DNA of 17,827 bases from Chloroflexota bacterium. GTDB taxonomy: Bacteria > Chloroflexota > Anaerolineae > Anaerolineales > Anaerolineaceae. The notes beneath the pieces were generated by a model. The model made no database searches. It saw only the letters and a list, made by a program, of their open reading frames with translations, and was not told the DNA's origin. A program made the position numbers and the translations under genes. Shown here in pieces: positions 6,975 through 12,891 of this stretch. Each line of letters begins with the position of its first letter. Position 1 is the first letter of the stretch. Location: contig JAKOSR010000076.1 of NCBI GenBank assembly GCA_029777225.1, positions 1-17,827 of the forward strand, in the 5' to 3' direction.

Positions 6975-7005
6975 ATTATACCCCCCGGAACTTGGTGATT
7001 GTCAA
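6975..7005 (-). promoter_or_regulatory. Promoter of rnd, predicting a leaderless mRNA
   Basis: TTGACA (7005-7000) and TATAAT (6980-6975) on the - strand are both perfect consensus, with a long 19-base spacer. Counting the last T as -7 places +1 exactly at 6968, the first base of the rnd ATG. Confidence 0.7.
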
Positions 7006-7056
7006 TCAGGCTGGGTTGGGAGGGGTTGGCTTGGGCCTCCCCCGGCCAACGTGTAA

Positions 7057-7512
7057 TTACAAAACGATAAAGACAATGATGCCGAGCACAATGAGCATGC
7101 CGCCCAGGAGCACCGCGCTGCCTTTGCTGGTGGCTGTGGTTTCCAGGACCGCTTTGGAAGGTTCAGCGGGGTCATAATGGACTGTAGCCTTCGTTCCTGC
7201 AGCGTATGGCGCGATTTTCTCGTTGGCTTTCTTTTCCGCAAATGTACCGGAGCCAAATCCAAACTTGTTGCCAGTGTAAACCTGCCCGTTCACAGTGTAA
7301 CGATAGCTCACCTCGGGGGAATACGTGGTTACGGAGACGCCTCTGGAACTGCGGTTGCTGTGTTTCTGAAGATGGGAATCCAGGATTTCGCCCTCCGCTG
7401 TGGACCAGGTTTGACTGGCCTTTTTGGCTTTTTGCGCCTGTAATAGTCCGAAAATGATTGTTAACAACCCTCCGATGATACAGATACCGCCCAAAACCAG
7501 GTTCATTTCCAT
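7057..7512 (-). CDS. DUF3592-like membrane protein
   Basis: The 151-residue protein has one hydrophobic segment at each end (about residues 5-25 and 128-150), with a soluble middle of β-strand character. The middle contains VSYRYTVNGQVYTGNKFGFG and VHYDPAEPSKAVLE, the hallmark of the DUF3592 family (strand, YxVNGxxYxG, then VxYDPxxPxxAVL). That family is of unknown function and occurs as paired-helix membrane proteins. GGAG stands 9 bases before the ATG at 7512; an ATG two codons later is possible. It lies 88 bases upstream of rnd on the same strand, but rnd has its own promoter. Family assignment is good; role not known. Confidence 0.8.
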   Translation of the reverse strand: MEMNLVLGGICIIGGLLTIIFGLLQAQKAKKASQTWSTAEGEILDSHLQKHSNRSSRGVSVTTYSPEVSYRYTVNGQVYTGNKFGFGSGTFAEKKANEKIAPYAAGTKATVHYDPAEPSKAVLETTATSKGSAVLLGGMLIVLGIIVFIVL

Positions 7513-7730
7513 GGCAAACGCTCCTTTGGCTACAAGTTGGAATGCAATAATTTTAATCCAAAAACATTAACGGGCAGAGCCCTTTTCTTACTCCCTGAGC
7601 CCACGTTCGTTGTCCCATGAAGCAACAGCTGAATGCCCTTCCTGGTCATTATTTTTTTAGCCATATCCCCAATCATCCGTTTTTTTTCAGTGTTATTTTT
7701 TTATGCCGAATACCTGGCTCACGGCTCTCA

Positions 7731-7760
7731 TTGCTTGTATTTGGAAAAAAATTGTATACT
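7731..7760 (+). promoter_or_regulatory. Possible promoter of the anchored protein gene at 7780
   Basis: TATACT (7755-7760) lies at suitable distance from TTGCTT (7731-7736) with an 18-base spacer. The start would be near 7767, giving a leader of about 13 bases that consists mainly of the SD AAAGGAGG. The -35 match is weak. Confidence 0.4.
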
Positions 7761-7779
7761 GAAAGAAAGGAGGAAAATT

Positions 7780-8643
7780 ATGAAGAAAAATGCAATTGGG
7801 CTGGTTATTGGTGCGCTCACGGTGGTTGGTTTGGTTTCCCTGCTGGTTTTTTGGAGCGTCAACGCGGACAAAGCCAAACAAGTCGCCGAAAAGCTTACCC
7901 AGGCCTTGCAGGCAGAGGGGTTGCCCCTGCAGAGTGTGCGCGTGGCCAAAGCGACACCTTTAACCCTTGAGATTACCCTCACCTTTGATACCCAGGACAG
8001 CCCGGAGCGCAAGGCCATGATTCTACGTGCCCGTCACGCAGTTCAGTGGCACTGCGCCCAGCTCAACCTTGAGGAATACCAGCTTGGTAGCTACATCCTG
8101 CTCATAGAATCCCCTTCCGGTCAGCAGCTTAGTTGGGAACAGAACTTTCTTTACCCCCCTGAGGCCTCTAAAACTCCCGGCCAGTACACCCTGGACTTCA
8201 CGCAAGCACAGCAATACCTCAGCCAGGCTTTTCAGCCGGGTTCCGCGACGGTGGAGCGCTTTGAACTAATCAGCGAGAGCAGGGACGACACCTCCGTGAA
8301 CACGCTCTATATACGGCTGGTTGAGCCAGACCTGGCCACGCTTAACCGCGAGCTGCCCATGCGGCAGGTGGAAGGGCTGCTTATGACGGTCAACGAACAG
8401 AAGCTCTACCCGGTGGACATTTGCTGGCTGGAAGTCCAGGGGCCAAACGCAGAAGTTTGGGTGGATTTACTCTATGATTACGGGCTACGCGATATGTCCT
8501 GGTGGATTGCGGACGGCGTCAGCACGGAGTGGTTCCCCCATCCCGCGCCCCTGCCCAACCAGGAACCAACCCAGCAGCCAGTTCCATCTGAACCCTATCC
8601 GGTTGAAACCCCGCTGCCAACCACGGTGAACCCCTATCCCTAA
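7780..8643 (+). CDS. Membrane-anchored extracytoplasmic protein of unknown function
   Basis: The 287-residue protein starts MKKNAIGLVIGALTVVGLVS, a positively charged end followed by one hydrophobic helix (about residues 5-25). There is no lipobox cysteine or clear signal-peptidase site, so it is likely held in the membrane by this helix with the rest outside. The soluble part has no family I recognise. The last 35 residues are rich in proline, glutamate and threonine (PHPAPLPNQEPTQQPVPSEP and on), typical of an unstructured tail near a cell surface. ATG 7780 was chosen because of a near-perfect AAAGGAGG (7767-7774) with 5-base spacing; the frame stays open some 49 codons upstream but without SD. 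It precedes dtd by 56 bases. Confidence 0.7.
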   Translation: MKKNAIGLVIGALTVVGLVSLLVFWSVNADKAKQVAEKLTQALQAEGLPLQSVRVAKATPLTLEITLTFDTQDSPERKAMILRARHAVQWHCAQLNLEEYQLGSYILLIESPSGQQLSWEQNFLYPPEASKTPGQYTLDFTQAQQYLSQAFQPGSATVERFELISESRDDTSVNTLYIRLVEPDLATLNRELPMRQVEGLLMTVNEQKLYPVDICWLEVQGPNAEVWVDLLYDYGLRDMSWWIADGVSTEWFPHPAPLPNQEPTQQPVPSEPYPVETPLPTTVNPYP

Positions 8644-8667
8644 ACCAGCAAGCCCGCGCTTGCCGGT
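8644..8667 (+). terminator. Hairpin after the anchored protein gene, possible weak terminator
   Basis: ACCAGCAAGC (8644-8653) can pair with GCTTGCCGGT (8658-8667), nine pairs with one A-C mismatch and a 4-base loop, starting at the base after the stop codon. No T run follows, and the hairpin abuts the TATAAT of dtd, so it may shape the junction without ending transcription fully. Confidence 0.4.
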
Positions 8668-8673
8668 TATAAT
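8668..8673 (+). promoter_or_regulatory. -10 box of dtd
   Basis: A perfect TATAAT, with predicted start near 8680, gives a leader of about 20 bases to the ATG at 8700. No good -35 is seen; its place is taken by the hairpin before it. Confidence 0.5.
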
Positions 8674-8699
8674 TCCTCCGTAAAGGATAAAAGGGCAGT

Positions 8700-9146
8700 A
8701 TGCGCGCGGTTATTCAACGGGTCACTTTCGGAAAAGTAAGTGTGGATGGGCAAGATGTCGCCAGCATCGTCAACGGGCTGGTGATTCTGTTGGGCGTTGG
8801 GCCTGAAGATACCCAAGCCATCGCCGCGGAATTGGCGGCCAAGGTTGCCACCCTGCGCATCTTCCAGGATGAGGAGGGGAAGATGAACCTCTCCTGCCTG
8901 GATGTGGGTGGCCAGGCGATTGTGGTCTCCCAATTTACGCTCTTCGCGGATACGCGCCGCGGCCGGCGTCCTTCCTTCACCGGGGCTGGTAAGCCAGAAG
9001 TGGCTGCCCCCCTCGTGGATTACTTCGCCGCCCGTTTACGCGCGCAGGGGCTTCCGACCCAAACCGGCGTGTTTGGCGCGCATATGGTGGTGGAATTAAA
9101 AAATGATGGCCCGGTGACCATCATTCTGGAATGCCCTCAGCCTTAG
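8700..9146 (+). CDS. dtd: D-aminoacyl-tRNA deacylase
   Basis: The 148-residue protein matches the Dtd family over its full length. It starts MRAVIQRV, has the S77-Q-F-T80 motif in VVSQFTLFAD, and the cross-subunit G137-P138-V-T140 motif in NDGPVT. These motifs form the active site in the known dimer, which hydrolyses D-amino acids (and glycine mischarged on tRNA-Ala) from tRNA, a quality-control step of translation. AAAAGGG (8689-8695) precedes the ATG by 4 bases. The stop TAG at 9144-9146 lies one base from the stop of the converging bactofilin gene. Nothing is missing or odd in the protein. Confidence 0.97.
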   Translation: MRAVIQRVTFGKVSVDGQDVASIVNGLVILLGVGPEDTQAIAAELAAKVATLRIFQDEEGKMNLSCLDVGGQAIVVSQFTLFADTRRGRRPSFTGAGKPEVAAPLVDYFAARLRAQGLPTQTGVFGAHMVVELKNDGPVTIILECPQP

Positions 9147-9147
9147 G

Positions 9148-9612
9148 TTAGCTGACCGGCGCGTCGGCCTCAGGCGTCCCACCTTCAGGTTCAGGATCTC
9201 CCGCGTCAGGCGCCTCCGCCAGCAAATCCAGGTCCAGGTTGATTTTATCTTCCATGCGCATCTGCCCCCGCAGAAACGCGCCATCTTCGCTCGCGAAGGA
9301 CGTGGTGACCACATCCCCCCAAATCCGGCCAGACGCGCGGATTTCGAGTTTCTGGCAAAGAATATTACCGTTCACTGTGCCAGCCACAATCAGGTGCTCG
9401 GCTTTAAGCGTTTCGCAGGTCACCTTGCCGGTCTCGCCAATCACCACCATGCCGCGCATGGCAATTTCGCCTTCCAGCGTGCCTTCAATCCGCACCCCGC
9501 CGTGGCCACGCAAGTCTCCATGCCAGTTAATCCCCGGGCCAATCACGGAGGTGATGCGTTCATGTGGGGCTTCCACGTTGAAGCTGGGGGTTGTTTTCTT
9601 TTTCGAGAACAT
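9148..9612 (-). CDS. Bactofilin (polymer-forming cytoskeletal protein)
   Basis: The 154-residue protein has a short basic N terminus (MFSKKKTTPSF), then a central β-helix of repeating hydrophobic/glycine strands: GVRIEGTLEGEI, VVIGETGKV, HLIVAGTVNGNI, LEIRASGRIWGDVV. This is the bactofilin fold, which polymerises into filaments at the membrane and takes part in cell shape and polarity. A short acidic, proline-containing tail follows. I chose ATG 9612 because an in-frame ATG at 9648 overlaps the -10 box; the ATG at 9612 has no close SD (AAAGGA lies 17 bases off). It is the last of three - strand genes, after the glycosylase, and likely has its own promoter. Confidence 0.9.
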   Translation of the reverse strand: MFSKKKTTPSFNVEAPHERITSVIGPGINWHGDLRGHGGVRIEGTLEGEIAMRGMVVIGETGKVTCETLKAEHLIVAGTVNGNILCQKLEIRASGRIWGDVVTTSFASEDGAFLRGQMRMEDKINLDLDLLAEAPDAGDPEPEGGTPEADAPVS

Positions 9613-9646
9613 GCTTTGTTTACTTTCTATCCTTTGTATGAGCACC

Positions 9647-9652
9647 ATTATA
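9647..9652 (-). promoter_or_regulatory. -10 box of the bactofilin gene
   Basis: A perfect TATAAT on the - strand predicts a start near 9640 and a 28-base leader to the ATG at 9612. The -35 region is poor. The box overlaps the upstream in-frame ATG at 9648, which argues against that ATG as start. Confidence 0.5.
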
Positions 9653-9693
9653 ACGGGGCGCGTGAGTTTGTTAGCCTGGAATTTAATGACAAC

Positions 9694-10284
9694 TCAAAAA
9701 AGTTCTGAGAATAACGTCCACCGCCAGGGCATGGACCGCCAGGGCTCTGGTACGGATTGGATGCCCACCCTGGCCCCAACCCGCACCCGCGCCAGCTCGA
9801 CCGGGCAGCCGTTTTCGATGAAAAGGCCGCCCGCTGGGTCACACAGGTCGGTGCCGTTTTGCCGGCCATCCAGCGCCAGCGCCTGGACTAGCTTGGCCGG
9901 GCCATTCAGCCAGCTGGCAGTGCCACACTGGTTTGGCCGATTGGCACGCATCAGTTCCTCGCCTTCCAACGGCAGCAGCGCGCGGATGAGCACCGCTGCT
10001 GGCGTGCCTGCCGGGCAGGTGACCGCGTTGAGCAGCCAGTGCATGCCATAGGTGAAATAAATATACGCGTGCCCGCCTTCGCCATACATTGTTTCGGTGC
10101 GGGGCGTCCGGCCAGAGCGGGCGTGGCAGGCCAGGTCTTCCTCCCCTTGGTAAGCTTCCGTCTCGGCAATTATGCCTGAGAGCCGCACCCCGTCCAGCAC
10201 CCGTACCAGCCGGCAGCCCAACAACGCCGGCGCCACCTCGGGAGCCGGCCGTGTGTAAAATTCCCGTGGAAGGATGCCAGGCAC
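9694..10284 (-). CDS. 3-methyladenine DNA glycosylase (AAG/MPG family)
   Basis: The 196-residue protein follows the AAG/MPG family: LPREFYTRPAPEVAPALLGC at the N terminus, ETEAYQGEEDLACHA carrying the catalytic glutamate, YIYFTYGMHWLLNAVT, and AAVLIRALLPLEG. The enzyme removes alkylated and deaminated purines from DNA in base-excision repair. I chose GTG 10284, 1 base after the TAG of the epimerase gene; GAGG (10292-10289) precedes it by 4 bases. A TTG at 10314 keeps the frame open further but has no supporting SD and would overlap the epimerase by 29 bases. The C terminus (PEPWRSMPWRW) keeps the family's PWR-type ending. The family is sure; the start is likely. Confidence 0.92.
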   Translation of the reverse strand: MPGILPREFYTRPAPEVAPALLGCRLVRVLDGVRLSGIIAETEAYQGEEDLACHARSGRTPRTETMYGEGGHAYIYFTYGMHWLLNAVTCPAGTPAAVLIRALLPLEGEELMRANRPNQCGTASWLNGPAKLVQALALDGRQNGTDLCDPAGGLFIENGCPVELARVRVGARVGIQSVPEPWRSMPWRWTLFSELF

Positions 10285-10285
10285 T

Positions 10286-11212
10286 CTACCTCGCGAATTG
10301 CGGGTCGCGTTCAATCGTCATACGCAACCCCGTCTCGAGGGGAATGAGCGGCAGATAGTTCAGCTTTTCGTAGGCTTTGGTTATATCCGCGCACATGCGC
10401 GAGGACCCCCCACTCTTGTAGGGGTTAAAGATTTCCTCCGGCTTTTGCCCGGTCACCTGGCGTACCAGGCGCACCAATTCGAGCACGCTCGTCTCTACCC
10501 CACTGCCGATGTTAATGATTTCCTGGTCCACACCCACCACGGAGGAGGCGTTGACCATGGCATTAACCACATCATCCACGTACACGTAATCGCGCGTTTG
10601 CTTACCATCGCCATGGATGACCACGGAGCCATTCGTGAGGGCGTGTTTCAGGAAGTTGGGGATGATGGGCGGGTTGGCCATGGTAATCCGTTGGCCAGGC
10701 CCGTAGGCATTAAAAACCCGCAGGCAGACGGCCTCAATCCCCGATTGCGCGCCGATGGTGCGGACGTAATGTTCCGCTGCCAGCTTGGACACAGCATAGG
10801 GGGAGCCGGGGTGCACTTCAAAGCTTTCCTTGTAGGGGATGTTTTCCTGGATGCCGTAAATCGAGCCGGAAGATACCAGGATAACCCGCCGTACCTTCGC
10901 GTCCCGCATGGCTTCCATCAGCGTAACCGTTCCGCCCACGTTCACCACGTTGTAGTCGCGCGGGAAAAGGATGGATTCAGGTACGGAAACACGCGCAGCA
11001 AGGTGAAAAACGCATTGCACATCCTGCAACAGCTTCCAGAGGAGCGTCTTGTCGTTGATGTCACCCTTGATAAATTCGACCTCAGGCTGTAGCCGGGCGG
11101 GGTCGCCAGCCGAACAATCGTCCAACACGCGCACTTTGTGTCCCTGGCGTGCCAACCGGTTACTCAGCGCCGTCCCAAGAAAACCGGCGCCACCTGTAAT
11201 CAAATATCTCAT
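10286..11212 (-). CDS. NAD-dependent epimerase/dehydratase (UDP-sugar epimerase type, extended SDR)
   Basis: The 308-residue protein is an extended short-chain dehydrogenase. The Rossmann nucleotide motif G7-G-A-G10-F-L-G13 opens it, D31-D32 ends the second strand as in NAD-specific members, and SSGSIYG plus Y139-A-V-S-K143 give the catalytic Ser-Tyr-Lys set. Later motifs RVFNAYGPGQR and DYVYVDDVV are typical of GalE-like enzymes, which change nucleotide-sugar stereochemistry or remove water. The exact sugar is not shown. The ATG at 11212 has only a weak SD (AGGA about 11 bases away). The next gene, the DNA glycosylase, follows with a 1-base gap, so the two are coupled despite unrelated roles. 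Confidence 0.88.
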   Translation of the reverse strand: MRYLITGGAGFLGTALSNRLARQGHKVRVLDDCSAGDPARLQPEVEFIKGDINDKTLLWKLLQDVQCVFHLAARVSVPESILFPRDYNVVNVGGTVTLMEAMRDAKVRRVILVSSGSIYGIQENIPYKESFEVHPGSPYAVSKLAAEHYVRTIGAQSGIEAVCLRVFNAYGPGQRITMANPPIIPNFLKHALTNGSVVIHGDGKQTRDYVYVDDVVNAMVNASSVVGVDQEIINIGSGVETSVLELVRLVRQVTGQKPEEIFNPYKSGGSSRMCADITKAYEKLNYLPLIPLETGLRMTIERDPQFAR

Positions 11213-11244
11213 CTTCGCTACGTCCTATGAATTTTAGTCCCTTG

Positions 11245-11250
11245 ATTATA
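11245..11250 (-). promoter_or_regulatory. -10 box of the epimerase-glycosylase operon
   Basis: A perfect TATAAT on the - strand predicts a start near 11238 and a leader of about 26 bases. No clear -35 is seen. It lies back to back with the glnA promoter in a 134-base divergent gap. Confidence 0.5.
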
Positions 11251-11321
11251 GCACGCGCCTGGCTCCTGCCCCGGCCTTGCGCGCTTTGAGACTCCCCCTG
11301 CCCCTAAGTGCCTCCCTCTTG

Positions 11322-11327
11322 TATAAT
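11322..11327 (+). promoter_or_regulatory. -10 box of glnA
   Basis: A perfect TATAAT predicts a start near 11334, so the leader is about 13 bases and holds little more than the SD AAAGGAGA (11336-11343). No -35 consensus is visible, which is compatible with help from an activator or an alternative recognition mode. Confidence 0.6.
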
Positions 11328-11346
11328 ACTGGGCAAAGGAGAATGC

Positions 11347-12762
11347 ATGTTTACCCAATTTAATGACGCCAAACTATTTATTGAACAAAATGCCATTCGC
11401 ATGGTCGACCTGAAATGGTGCGACCTCTACGGTCAATGGCGGCATGTCACCATCTCCGCCCAGCACTTCACCCCGGAGATGATGCGTGACGGCGTTGGCT
11501 TTGATGGTTCCTCGGTTGGCCTCAAACCGGTCAATTCCGGCGACCTGGTTCTCATCCCGGACCTCACCACCGGCTTTGTGGACCCCTTCTTCGACATCCC
11601 CACGCTATCTTTCATTTCGGACATCTACGAGGCGGATACCAAGCAGCACTTCATCCACGATCCGCGCGAATTCATCCGCCGCGCTGAAGCGCACATGCGT
11701 GAAACCGGCATCGCCGATCGCTCCCTTTGGGGCCCTGAATACGAGTTCTTCGTCTTTGACGAGGTGCTCTTCAACAACCGCGTGAATTCCTGCAGCTATT
11801 ACTTCAACGCCGCCGAGGGCACCTGGGAAGAAAACCAGGACATGAACGGTTACCTGCTTCCCCGCGGCCAGGGCTACCACCGGGGCGGTCCCTCGGACCA
11901 AAATTCCAACCTGCGTACCCTGATATGCACCCGCATGGAAGACCTCGGCTGCGAGGTGAAGTACCACCACCACGAAGGCGGTGGACCGGGCCACGCGGAG
12001 ATTGAGCCACCCCTGCAGAATATCTTCAAGTCCTCCGATGGGACCCTTTTGGCCAAGTACATCGCCAAGGCCACGGCTTTCGAGATGGGCAAGACCATCA
12101 CCTTCATGCCCAAGCCCCTGTATGGCGAAGCCGGCAGCGGCATGCACTTCCATCAGCTGCTCTACAAGGACGGCCGCAATCTCTTTTATGACGCGGCCGG
12201 GTACAACAACCTCAGTGAAACCTGCCTGTTCTATATCGGCGGCCTGCTCACCCATGCCCCCGCGCTGACCGCGCTCACCAACCCCTCTACGAACTCCTTC
12301 AAACGTCTGGCCCCCGGCTTTGAGGCCCCCACCAGCTGCTTCTTTGGTACCGGTGACCGCACCGCCGCCATCCGCCAGCCCAAGTACGTCACCGACCCCG
12401 CCGAAGTTCGGATTGAATACCGCACGCCCGATGGCACCTGCAACCCGTATGTTGCCATGCCGGCCATGCTGCTGGCGGGCCTGGATGGCATTCAGAAGCG
12501 GATTGATCCGCGCGAGCATTTCTTTGGCCCCTTTGAAGACATGAAGAGTTGGACCGAGGAACAATGGTCGCGTATCAAGCGTATTCCCGGCTCGCTGGAG
12601 ACTGCCTGCGCCGAGCTGGAAGCCGACCATGATTTCCTGCTGGCCGGCGACGTGTTTAGCGAGGAATTTGTGCGCCATTGGGTCAAAATCAAGCGCAAGG
12701 AAGCCCGTGCCTTCAACACCCGCCCCCATCCTTACGAGGTGGAGCTTTACCTCGATTGTTGA
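11347..12762 (+). CDS. glnA: Type I glutamine synthetase
   Basis: The 471-residue protein matches GSI throughout. The β-grasp N-terminal domain has VDLKWCDLYGQWRHVTI and GFDGSSVGLKP. The catalytic domain follows: the metal-binding E131-Y-E133, HHHEGGGPGHAEIE, GSGMHFHQ, and NPSTNSFKRLAPGFEAP with RTAAIRQP. The enzyme joins ammonia to glutamate with ATP and is the main door for nitrogen. The usual adenylylation segment NLYxLP is absent: the matching region reads FEDMKSWTEEQWSRIKRIPG, so control by adenylylation is unlikely. The ATG at 11347 has AAAGGAGA close by; an upstream in-frame start at 11308 overlaps the promoter. It is a single-gene unit with a strong terminator. A GS-like enzyme with another amine acceptor is possible but less likely. 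Confidence 0.9.
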   Translation: MFTQFNDAKLFIEQNAIRMVDLKWCDLYGQWRHVTISAQHFTPEMMRDGVGFDGSSVGLKPVNSGDLVLIPDLTTGFVDPFFDIPTLSFISDIYEADTKQHFIHDPREFIRRAEAHMRETGIADRSLWGPEYEFFVFDEVLFNNRVNSCSYYFNAAEGTWEENQDMNGYLLPRGQGYHRGGPSDQNSNLRTLICTRMEDLGCEVKYHHHEGGGPGHAEIEPPLQNIFKSSDGTLLAKYIAKATAFEMGKTITFMPKPLYGEAGSGMHFHQLLYKDGRNLFYDAAGYNNLSETCLFYIGGLLTHAPALTALTNPSTNSFKRLAPGFEAPTSCFFGTGDRTAAIRQPKYVTDPAEVRIEYRTPDGTCNPYVAMPAMLLAGLDGIQKRIDPREHFFGPFEDMKSWTEEQWSRIKRIPGSLETACAELEADHDFLLAGDVFSEEFVRHWVKIKRKEARAFNTRPHPYEVELYLDC

Positions 12763-12782
12763 GTTGTCATGAAGACCAATCA

Positions 12783-12810
12783 GCCTGGCTTAACCGCCAG
12801 GCCTTTTTTA
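12783..12810 (+). terminator. Rho-independent terminator of glnA
   Basis: GCCTGGC (12783-12789) pairs with GCCAGGC (12796-12802), with a 6-base loop and six T at 12804-12809, 20 bases after the stop. On the - strand a run of A precedes the same stem, so it may also slow transcription coming from the ABC operon, though no T run follows there. Confidence 0.9.
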
Positions 12811-12891
12811 TTAGCCAATTTTCCCCGCATCAGGCGCCTGGGCAGGGAAACTCCACTTGTAATAATACTTGTTCAAGCCTGGATGGATTGT

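Noticed and set aside
7019..7052. GTTGGC...GCCAAC inverted repeat after the DUF3592-like gene
   Set aside because: A 6-bp stem with a long loop and no T run on the - strand; too weak to call a terminator.
7572..7588. GGGC-AGA-GCCC followed by TTTT, considered as a terminator
   Set aside because: The stem is only 4 bp with a 3-base loop and serves no gene on the + strand upstream.
10274..11092. Open frame of 272 codons on the + strand opposite the epimerase
   Set aside because: The epimerase has the GxxGxxG and YxxxK motifs on the - strand; the other frame looks like its complement shadow.
11605..12729. Long open frame (374 codons) on the - strand inside glnA
   Set aside because: It is antisense to a fully motif-supported glutamine synthetase, has low-complexity Gly/Ala/Val composition and no SD, so it is a GC-driven shadow.
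12820..12850. TTTCCC/GGGAAA stem enclosing the palindrome CAGGCGCCTG, considered as terminator of the ABC operon
   Set aside because: The outer stem is only 6 bp with a long interior and no T run on the - strand; similar short palindromes occur elsewhere inside genes.
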